In this document: one piece after another, positions 56,304-64,000 of the stretch
Numbering within the stretch: the first letter of the stretch is position 1
How the letters are laid out: each line of letters begins with the position of its first letter
Origin: Odontocerum albicorne
Lineage: Eukaryota > Arthropoda > Insecta > Trichoptera > Odontoceridae
Length of the DNA stretch: 64,000 nt
Reading direction: 5' to 3'
Assembly (NCBI GenBank): GCA_949825065.1
Contig: OX463838.1
Span: 5,186,251 to 5,250,250, forward strand
The notes under the pieces: model-generated
What the model was told of the DNA's origin: nothing
Database searches by the model: none
What the model saw: the letters and a program-made list of their open reading frames with translations, nothing else
Translations under genes and position numbers: made by a program

Positions 56304-57052
56304 AATTCATAAAATATGGTCCAAAATATTTAACAATAATTTTCATTAATATTCCATAAATCACATTATCCCCCGCGATTGAGCCTCTTTTCAGGATGTC
56401 TGAAAATTTAAACCTCAAAAGAGCAGCCAAGATAGGAGGTAGAAACACCTGCCGCGGGGATTTATTGAACAAGTGAAATAACAAAAGAAATTATGATAAA
56501 ATAATCTAATATGGGATACCGAAAAATCAACGTCGAAATATTAAATAAATTGGAGATTTTCATACATTTATTGATATTCGAAGAGGTGACTCAATTTTTA
56601 TGGAGACTAATTATTTGGTGACTTTATTTCAATATACAAATTTTTTTGTCAATTGAATATATGGTAATAGTGTCAAGGTTTTTTTTTCGTAGACGCTAGG
56701 TGTAGTTTTCTTCAAACTTTTAATGACTGTGAGGCTATCTCTTTTGGTCTTATGAGATATTCAGTCATCCCTTTGATTAATTATTCTCGTGTGTACATTA
56801 ATTAATTATGCACAACATGTGGCCCACACTGTGGCAAATCTCATACAACCTGTGGCAACTCACAATCTTGAGAAATCATACCCAAAGTTCTAATGGTAAA
56901 GAGATCAGTATTATGAGATCTGGTTTAAAATATAAGGCAGATTTATGTGTATACAGCGATGGCATTAAGACTTAGGTAATTCTTAGACGTTTAATAGTAC
57001 GTTTTATAGTACGTTTAAAATAGTCAATGGAACTCATTTTAAACACATGTTA
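56304..57052. other. no gene recognised
   Basis: AT-rich with no repeats matched. The small minus frame at 56299-56484 overlaps the LTR edge. Confidence 0.4.
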
Positions 57053-57151
57053 AAGGGTTTTTCAAACTGAAGGTTTTTTTTATTAAATTTTTTTTTAATT
57101 CTTGAATAAAACACACAATTTGCTTTGATTTCAAAAAAACTTTTTATTGTA

Positions 57152-57362
57152 GTTCAGAAATTCTAGGATGAGTCCTGTGACAGCTCACAAATTGGCCCTT
57201 ATACAGCCTTATGTAATGTATTTACCTTAATAACTAGCTATTTATTAGAATTGAGGCTTATATTAAAGTTGATAAAATAATTAAAATTACTGAACATCGT
57301 TACAAGGTTGTATTGGGGCAAATTTGTGAACTGTTACAGGACTCATCCTAGAATTTCCGAAC
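57152..57362. mobile_element. TA-flanked MITE nested in a Tc1-like element
   Basis: The ends GTTCAGAAATTCTAGGATGA and, on the complement, GTTCGGAAATTCTAGGATGA are inverted repeats of about 47 bp with a few mismatches. TA at 57150-57151 and 57363-57364. 211 bp, non-coding. Confidence 0.9.
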
Positions 57363-57401
57363 TATAGTCATTGAAGTATAATGTGTGAGATTTTAACTCA
57401 A

Positions 57402-57633
57402 AAAACAATATCCGCCAAACATCTACTTCTTGCAGCTCCACAGATATCCATTATTTTGTCAAAATGTTCGAAGATATTTTAGCATAATTGCGGTTCTAAC
57501 TCACCAACAATGCGAATAATTTCGTCCTTCAGCTCAGGAATTGATTGTAGGTCTTTTTTAAAGACCTGACTTTTCACGTAACCTCAGAGAAAATAGTCCA
57601 ACGGTGTCAGTTCACATGATCTTGGTGGCCTAT
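57402..57633 (-). pseudogene. Tc1/mariner transposase C-terminal relic
   Basis: The minus-strand frame reads RPPRSCELTPLDYFL, stop, GYVKSQVFKKDLQSIPELKD, ..IFEHFDKIMDICGAARSRCL ADIVF and stop. It matches the W/RPPRSPDLTPLDFFLWGYLKS end of arthropod Tc1/mariner-superfamily transposases. The third catalytic D (LTPLD) is kept. One TGA replaces the expected tryptophan codon and a second stop lies 40 codons on. The upstream two-thirds is gone. Confidence 0.8.
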
Positions 57634-57825
57634 TAACGTCACCGCTTCTGGAGATTACAATACATAAAAATAACTCAATAATTTGAACGCGTTGTCGTAT
57701 TGTATAAGACTCCATTTTAATAAATGTTATACATTACACTTTTCAAATATTAGAAGACCCTGACAAGTTTGCGACGTCATCTGTGTTCAAGAATTAAAAA
57801 AAAATACTCAATTTGAAAGACCCTT

Positions 57826-58581
57826 TATAAACTTTAATCAAGACAAATTACACAAAATAATTTTATTTAAGCTTTGTAAATAATGTGTTTTTGACTTGAC
57901 CATAGAACCAGGAAACGAAATGGGTTTGGTCATCAATAAAATTAATTCAAAGAGCTGATATACTTTTACCCCAGCCATGAACACACCCCTACCATAAAAT
58001 ATCCATTATTTCCCATCCCTGAATGAAAGCAATCTCTTTGGTGAGGAAATAAAGATAAAATTTATAATAATCGTAAGGCTTGCGTATCCTCTAGAATTCC
58101 AACATGTATTGGAACTGAATTTCAAATAAAGTGGAACGATAGGGGCTTTAACCTATTCCTTGCTGAGAACATTTAAGTTAGTAGGTTTTCATGTAAACGG
58201 AGGAGTAATGTAATGTATGTTATGTATTATATATGAACACATAAACAATTACGCGTATGCCAAAAGTTGTACTCGTACATAAAACAAATCGTTCAACTCC
58301 ACCTTTCTCAATCACACAGATACTATAAAATCTTTTGGTTTTTTATAGAAATAACGTTTTTTTTTACTCTGGTAACATACAGTTTGTACGAGTTTAGTGG
58401 ATTTGTATTGTAATGGAAAAGTTCCCTCCGCGCATTATATCCTTCTAACACTGATGTTGTTGTCAATACGGAAGATAAGTGTAAAAAAACGTTTCAGTAC
58501 ATTTTATTTATTTTACTAAGTGAATTTAGTATTGTCAAAAAGTGCATTGATAACTACAAAACTTGATAAGGTTATACCATA
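57826..58581. other. AT-rich, nothing recognised
   Basis: TACGAGTA occurs in reverse complement at 58270. No repeats matched. Confidence 0.4.
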
Positions 58582-59530
58582 CGAGGCATATTCAGAAAGT
58601 AAGTGTACTGAATTTTTGTAGGTTACAATTTTTTTTATTTAAACAAAAAAATTACGTGGTTACCGTAGTACATCTGTAAGCTATTTTTCGACATAGTCGC
58701 CATTCCTCTCAATGCAGGTGGTTGAAGCGGGGTATCAACTTTTTGATGCCTTCCTCGAAGTAGTTTCCCGACAACCCCTCCGTCCACTTCTCCACCTCCT
58801 CCTTTACCTCCTCGTCGGTTGAAAACCTTTTTTCACCCATGTGCAGCTTCAGGGATGTAAAGAGATAGTAATCTGAATGTGCTAGGTCAGGGGAATGCGC
58901 GGGATGGTTCAGGACATCCCATTTAAACGAGGCGAGAAGTTCCTTCGTGGCGTTGGCCGTGTGCGGTCTGGCATTGTCGTGCAGCAGGCAGACTCCCTTT
59001 GTCAGCATGCCTCTCCTCTTGTTCTGAATCGCCCTCCGCAATTTTTTTAGTGTCTTACAGTATCTTGCAGAGGTGATGGTCTCCCCTTGAGGCATATATT
59101 CAATTAAAATTATGACTTGACAGTCCCAAAACACGGATGCCATAATTTTCTTGGCTGAAATTGTGGTTTTGAAAATTTTTGGTGGAGGGTGAAGAGGTGT
59201 GACGTGACCGTTTTTAAACTCGCGACACCACTTGTACACACTCGTACGATTCATAGCTTTATCATCATATGCAGTTTTTACCTCATTATAAACCTCAACC
59301 GGAGGTTTTCCCTTCCAAACGAGATAACGGATGACGCCGCGTATTTCGCACTTGGCGGGAGATTGGATTGACATTTTTCACGAAACGTGTTGTCGCGTCG
59401 ACACTTCTCAACGTACTGACCTCGAACCGGTCTCGTTGCGGAGGGGAAGGAGAAGTGTAGCCAACATGTCGAAAATAACATCCATCCGGTCGTGAGAGTC
59501 TCAGTACACTTACTTTCTGGATACGCATAA
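58582..59530 (-). mobile_element. mariner element with internal deletion
   Basis: The left end CGAGGCATATTCAGAAAGTA and, on the complement, the right end TTATGCGTATCCAGAAAGTA share the CAGAAAGTAAGTGTACTGA core. TA at 58580-58581 and 59531-59532. 949 bp, about 350 bp short of full length. Its left end begins CGAG, the four bases found between TA pairs in TACGAGTA sites across the window. Confidence 0.9.
58709..59374 (-). CDS. mariner transposase with in-frame deletion (221 aa)
   Basis: The ATG at 59374 opens MSIQSPAKCEIRGVIRYLVW, with the first helix-turn-helix ending ..SVYKWCREFKNGHV (about residue 57). The frame then jumps directly to ..PPPKIFKTTISAKKIMASVF, skipping about 120 residues: the second DNA-binding helix set, the WVP.L linker and the first catalytic aspartate. 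The remainder is intact: LLHDNARPH, HSPDLAHSDYY (34 residues between the two aspartates; H in place of the usual P) and ..NYFEEGIKKLIPRFNHLH. It cannot cut DNA by itself. Because the frame is kept it could make a DNA-binding, dimerising fragment able to interfere with related elements; that is inference. Confidence 0.85.
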   Translation of the reverse strand: MSIQSPAKCEIRGVIRYLVWKGKPPVEVYNEVKTAYDDKAMNRTSVYKWCREFKNGHVTPLHPPPKIFKTTISAKKIMASVFWDCQVIILIEYMPQGETITSARYCKTLKKLRRAIQNKRRGMLTKGVCLLHDNARPHTANATKELLASFKWDVLNHPAHSPDLAHSDYYLFTSLKLHMGEKRFSTDEEVKEEVEKWTEGLSGNYFEEGIKKLIPRFNHLH

Positions 59531-59639
59531 TATAAAGAGGGGCAGGAAAAAAATAAGATTCGAATATATGGTAGTCAATTAGTATGTGGAAGAGAAAACA
59601 CTTATAGTCTTTCTGAATTATGATTATTTTTTACTTTTC

Positions 59640-59890
59640 CTTCTTTCAAAATATCATTCACTTGATCTAAACATACTATTCTTATTCATCTTCCACCACA
59701 ACTTACACTCACTTATATTTACACTGTATATTTGTTTTGTAAGCTTACTTCCAAAACCATCTAAGAGTGCTCTTTTTCATCTTATTCAACACATCAACAT
59801 TTAAGTCACATTCATTCCTAATCACTTTATTCCATATTCTGTCATTAAATGTCACTGACAATATTTGTCTCTCATTTACACGTTAAATGA
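59640..59890 (-). mobile_element. LINE C-terminal relic
   Basis: On the minus strand: ..MTEYGIKVIRNECDLNVDVL NKMKKSTLRWFW, matching 13104-12910, then a frameshift in the KQIY region. Right flank meets the Penelope-like terminal repeat. Confidence 0.7.
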
Positions 59891-59919
59891 TTTTAATTTT
59901 GTAATTTGTTTTATCAAAC

Positions 59920-60560
59920 ACTACTTATTCCACTTTTTGTAACGGTATAACCCTACCGGTTTCAAGGCTTTCACCTCATCGTCAGGGGAGCACAAACAAG
60001 AGTTGTTTCAAGAATTCTGTTCGAATTGGTACCGAGATACACGCTTCTCACGGTAAATATTCGGATTGGGGACTAGGGGTTGGGGGAGGCATGGGACGAC
60101 CTCGGCAAGCAGCGGAGAGATTCTTGGGATTTATGGGTTTGCCAGATGTTCATTTTGATGCACTGACTTAGAAATTTCTATGGACTCTAATCTGTCCCAT
60201 TTATTTCCGTTACTACTGATATGTAAGAATTTGGCATCATCCATAGAAAATGTATGGTTTTCACGGTGACAATGATTAACCATTTCAGAATAAATTAGAG
60301 GATTTGTTAAGGCGGATTTGTGTACACGAAATCTCTTTTCAAAAGATCTTCCTGTATTTTCTATATATAAATTATCACAGTCAGCAAATGAAATAACATA
60401 CATATCACTGTTGCTAAGTATTACATTTTTGCTTTTCAATTTGTTTTCATTCATTCGTATTGTACACCTTAACACATTCAAACTGGCATTACGGAAATGT
60501 TGACGAGTGAAGTCGATAAACAATGTTGCCTTAAGCCTTATTCATTGAGCTTTCAGGCTT
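59920..60560 (-). mobile_element. Penelope-like element, 5'-truncated
   Basis: Read on the minus strand, the GIY-YIG endonuclease relic (60523-60131) is followed by a 3' region with CGTGTATCTCGGTACCAATT. The terminal block then has CCCCTGACGATGAGGTGAAA, GAAACCGGTAGGGTTATACC and GTGGAATAAGTAGTG. The reverse-transcriptase part is absent. The terminal block recurs at 29041-29180 and twice, inverted, at 13608-13823. Confidence 0.85.
60131..60523 (-). pseudogene. Penelope-like GIY-YIG endonuclease domain
   Basis: A 130-codon frame on the minus strand. Residues about 41-68 read MYVISFADCDNLYIENTGRS then FEKRFRVH, matching the Penelope pattern (I/V)Y.(I/L).C..C...YIGQTGR.F..R..EH. The glycine of YIG is E and the first cysteine is F, so the active site is probably damaged. 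Upstream are ..LNVLRCTIRMNENKLKSK.., typical of the region between reverse transcriptase and endonuclease. Fragment only. Confidence 0.8.
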
Positions 60561-60599
60561 TAGAGATATTGGAGTAAGTACGTAACTTGCGTTTCACCA

Positions 60600-60700
60600 T
60601 CGCACATGTTGGTTTTTTAAGGTTCCACCTGGAACCGAATCCGTTAACCCTGGGTCAACGTTCAGGATCTTACCGACTAGGATATGGAAGTCGTTTAGTT
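60600..60700 (-). mobile_element. SINE 5' fragment
   Basis: Minus strand: CGACTTCCATATCCTAGTCG GTAAGATCC (A-box region), then GGGTTAACGGATTCGGTTCC (B-box region). Body lost. Confidence 0.6.
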
Positions 60701-61634
60701 AAATATTATTTAACTCTTTGTTTTGGGTCTTTGTCAAGCAATTACATAAATGTATCAAACTGTCATATAACATTCTTCCTAGCCTTTTATTGGAACTGTA
60801 GATATACCTATACGAGTATACCAACAAAAATAACGCTCTCACCTTTTTAAAGAATTGTTATTCTCCAGGTATACAAAAAAAAAATTGTGCTCAAAAGATG
60901 TCGAGTTAATCAATTTGCGTTAAGTCAACACTAAAATGTTGCATAAGACGTTCCCTAATTTTAATTTTAAGGGGCGTATAAATTAAATTGAAAATTCTAT
61001 CTCTTAAGCTAGGAGAAGACCAGATGAGGTGCTTTTGTCGAGAACAAACCTTGTTGAATCAGATACCGTTTCAGATTTAAATTATAATAATTGTGATATA
61101 TAACACAATTTAAAGACCCGTAAATTAATTTAAATTGTTGACGCTATCAGCCTAGTAACAAAGTGTGCAGTCATCTGGATTAATTTGCAGAGCACATTCT
61201 GTGGTACTGCAATGAAAATCGATTTTTTTATATCATATGAACACTTTACACATACACTACACTACGCCTAAAGTCAAATGTGCTACTATCGTACTAAAGG
61301 TATCTTCTTTCTTTGGTAAGTTTTCTGTCGTTGTGTTACCATTAAATATTTTTGAACACATGCAAATGCGAGATTTTTTTGATCTTATCGTCATAGCCAA
61401 CAATTGGTATTCCTAACACTAGGATTGTTTTTTTTTGTAATATTTTTAATATGTCTACAATAGTGGGTTCAAATCTCGAATCAGATCGTACTTGAGAAAA
61501 GTCTGCTATATAATTGATGCTATATATTTTATTTATTTATTTATTTATTAGTGCTACAAAAGTGATGTAATCCATGGGCTTAAAAATGATGACTTGATTG
61601 AATTGTGATTTAAGTAGTTTTTATTACATTCGTT
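60701..61634. other. no gene recognised
   Basis: AT-rich; TACGAGTA at 60811. A B-box-like GTGGGTTCAAATCTCGAATC at about 61464 and a (TTTA)n run at 61530-61550 hint at retroposon scraps. Confidence 0.4.
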
Positions 61635-61835
61635 TATTATTTCAGTATTTTATTTATTTATTTATTATTTATTATTACACATGACAAGAAATATACATAA
61701 TATGTGAAAAAACAACAGGTAATTTAATTTGGACATACAATTTTAATGGATCTGGGTTTGTTGCCTTTGATTTGTCGTATCCCCAGTAAACAAGGCTTTT
61801 GCTTGTATCTGACTGAGGATATTTAACATGAAAAA
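61635..61835 (-). mobile_element. 3'-tail retroposon family, copy 3
   Basis: Minus strand: CCTCAGTCAGATACAAGCAA, CCTTGTTTACTGGGGATACG, CCCAGATCCATTAAAATTGT, CTTGTCATGTGTAATAATAA and an AATAAATAAATAAAAT tail. Confidence 0.85.
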
Positions 61836-62752
61836 ATAAATCGATACTTCTTTTCGATTTTTGATTACACAAAAACTAATGCGAAATTAAACTCCTCACA
61901 CATCATCACTCCAGAGAGACCAACAATATTCATACCACAATATACCGCACACAATCATAAGAATAATAAAAAAAACATACAGAAACACAAAAACAATAAA
62001 ATTTAAAACAAGAAGAAACCCACACTCACGAGCCCACAAAATCTTTTCCACACGTCATTCATCCTGAAAGCCCAAATACTCAAAATCCTGTCGCAATAAC
62101 AACCACGCTCCGATCGACTGTCTAAATGGTTTTCCTACCTTAACCTATATATTATACTTTATTATTGATTATTATGCAACTGAATGAGTCTGTTTAAATA
62201 ATGAAATCTGTTAAACAATTTTAATTTATGATTCTACAGGTTACATAGACGATTTGCTTGTTAAGAAGTTGTTAAAAAAGTGGCTGATCGATTTTGAATC
62301 AATCCGATACTCGTAACTGAAAAGTGATGAAATGTATCCCTTTTAAAAGATTACCAAATATTTATACGAATTTCCTTAATTTTAACAAATGAACATTTAA
62401 ATTCGATAAAAAATTTATTCAAAACACGAAAACATTTATTTCTGTGACAACGTGTTAGAGGAATAAGAAAATTGTGAATTCTAATAGAATTCATTGATCA
62501 TGTAATTTCACAGAAGTCTTGAGATAACCGTGATGCTGTGAAATGAAAAATCCTTTAACGTTTTTCTCTAAAATGTATTTTTCGTCTCCAAAGAGATAAA
62601 GCAAATTCTATAACTGGGAAAATAAGATTACATCTAAGCTGTTTGAAGCTTTTTCGTTTGATTGAAAATAATTTAATCGGTTTATAGAATGAAACGGTTA
62701 CATTTTTTTCAGTAAAAACTTAAAAGAATACTCAATGAAGTTAAAATGTTAT
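61836..62752. other. no gene recognised
   Basis: 61880-62100 is A- and C-rich on the plus strand with no ORF. TACGAGTA occurs in reverse complement at 62308. Confidence 0.4.
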
Positions 62753-62768
62753 TAACTATAAGAACACT

Positions 62769-63415
62769 CTCTCTCCATGGCTCCATCCCAACTCATTGTC
62801 TGCGAAGACTGTTGGGGTCAGCTCTCCTCGTCCTCAGGTTGTATGCTCTTCTGTCCCGGACTACGTCCCTCAGGCCGTGCCTCTGCATCAGGTTATCTCT
62901 TTGCACCACCCATGAATTCCTTGGTCTTCTTCTGGTTGTTATTAGAGGAAGATCCATGGAGATTGCCTGGTTCACAATGTGATCGGGTGCTCTGCATCCA
63001 ATGTGCCCATACAATCTCAATCGCCTCTCCTTTATCTTGCTGTTGATGTCTGTAACACCCAGGCTTCCACGAATGTGTGAGCTTCTTATTTTGTCTCTTA
63101 GGGACACACCTGCTGACCATCTTAGCATGCGCATTTCAGCAGTTTCTAGTTGCCTAGATTAAGAGTTATACATCGTCCAGCATTCGGAGCCATAGAGGAG
63201 TGCGGGTCTGACAATCGTTTGGTATACTTTTCCTTTTAACTTTACTGGCATTTTCGGATCACATAGAACTCCCGTCATTGATCTAAACTTCATCCATCCC
63301 ACACTAATTCTATGTGTTACATCTGCTGCACATCCTCCATCGCTATGGATGAGTGACCCAAGATACTTAAAGGGGTCACAATTTGGTAATGTTTCTCCAT
63401 CCATTTGCATTTAAG
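62769..63415 (-). mobile_element. LINE, 5'-truncated, perfect 16-bp TSD
   Basis: TAACTATAAGAACACT flanks it exactly (62753-62768 and 63416-63431). Minus-strand order: ..DPFKYLGSLIHSDGGCAADV.., ..IVRPALLYGSECWTMYNS, a TAA stop, ..AEMRMLRWSAGVSLRDKIRS.., ..GSLGVTDINSKIKERRLRLY.. and ..YNLRTRRADPNSLRRQ with the natural stop. The single internal stop breaks one otherwise open frame. Same family as 17150-17595. Confidence 0.95.
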
Positions 63416-63431
63416 TAACTATAAGAACACT

Positions 63432-64000
63432 ATGAAATAAAAATGAGTTTTAAAGAAAATCATAATTTTATTTTAACTTACCAGCAACATCAGTTTCCAT
63501 TTTTTGTTGATATTGTTCACAATTATCAAGTTCCACAAACACACGCACGTATTCCTGAAAAAACAATCCTGAAATTAGTTTCATTAAAAAATGATATTGT
63601 TTCTTCTTATACTCGTATTTAATAATTCGTAACAAATTGAATTTTTTTTTATGTTTCAATATACTTTTGAAACAAACTCGGATAACATTGTCTGAGAAGT
63701 TCATCGAGCCACAGCTTTATGAACGTAAAATTGTCTGAAATATATTTTCACTGATGCGAAAATAATATTACCTGAAATTTACTAAGAGTTCTTGAATCTA
63801 CTTTAAATTTATTTATAACTTTGATTTCTTCATTTCACAGTGAAAATATATTTCAATCAACGAAACAATTGTTATAAAATTAGTTTTAAGCGAAATATTT
63901 TCGTTATTTATATGTAAAAAATAAAATAAAATATGATGTTATAATATCATTATAAAACAAAGGAAGAAAAAATATAAAGAAAATTAGGACAAGTAATTAT
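63432..64000. other. AT-rich right edge, nothing recognised
   Basis: A 78-codon minus frame at 63468-63704 has no domain. TACGAGTA occurs in reverse complement at 63610. Confidence 0.4.

Larger units (their letters stand above)
57053..57825 (-). mobile_element. Tc1/mariner-superfamily element, decayed
   Basis: Left AAGGGTTTTTCAAACTGAAG and, on the complement of the right end, AAGGGTCTTTCAAATTGAGT are inverted repeats. They continue through a T-rich stretch to AATTCTTGAA on both sides (57109 and 57785). TA flanks at 57051-57052 and 57826-57827. Holds a transposase C-terminal relic and a nested MITE. Confidence 0.85.

Overview
This window looks like gene-free (intergenic or intronic) nuclear DNA of an arthropod, most likely an insect. 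It is strongly AT-rich, has no convincing host exon, tRNA or rRNA gene, and is made of layered transposable-element copies and tandem repeats. The insect reading rests on the mix of mariner/Tc1 elements, piggyBac-like TTAA MITEs, RTE-type LINE tails, a Penelope-like element and a tRNA-derived SINE, plus CCTAA/TTAGG-like motifs in one array. No species is assigned. A run of exactly 200 N (48986-49185) is a scaffold gap.

Layout. 1-1000 is a ~41-bp satellite. 1.5-7 kb holds small SINE and LINE pieces, including a LINE inserted inside a SINE. 7.8-8.7 kb is a decayed mariner whose sister is at 24.1-24.8 kb. 10.0-11.3 kb carries a 19-bp minisatellite and a 66-bp array built from a retroposon tail. 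12.4-17.6 kb has two piggyBac-like MITEs, LINE relics and a 215-bp near-perfect Penelope-derived palindrome. 19-31.6 kb has a dimeric repeat family, a solo LTR, several MITEs, a 4-bp-TSD element and a pogo/Tigger-like element. 32.5-35.2 kb has 88-bp and 51-bp tandem arrays and a decayed mariner. 37.5-38.7 kb has an RTE copy with a 16-bp target-site duplication and a second LINE. 40.3-41.6 kb is a dimeric repeat split by an LTR that contains a 238-bp AT microsatellite. 42.8-48.2 kb has two more solo LTRs, a MITE and a ~495-bp tandem array. 53-60.5 kb has a LINE in a SINE tail, an apparently intact cecropia-type mariner, another solo LTR, a Tc1-like element with a nested MITE, a mariner with an in-frame deletion and a Penelope-like GIY-YIG domain. 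62.8-63.4 kb is a LINE with a perfect 16-bp duplication.

Only one open frame looks like a complete functional protein: the 339-residue DD34D mariner transposase at 54187-55206 (minus), within perfect 31-bp inverted repeats. All other coding signal is truncated, frameshifted or internally deleted transposon protein.

The most unusual signal is an excess of the octamer TACGAGTA (17 sites, about 2 expected from base composition). In the first-kilobase satellite all four cases are clean 6-bp insertions at a TA that read TA-CGAG-TA. This is the form of a TA-targeting transposon excision footprint, and one mariner here (58582) begins with CGAG.
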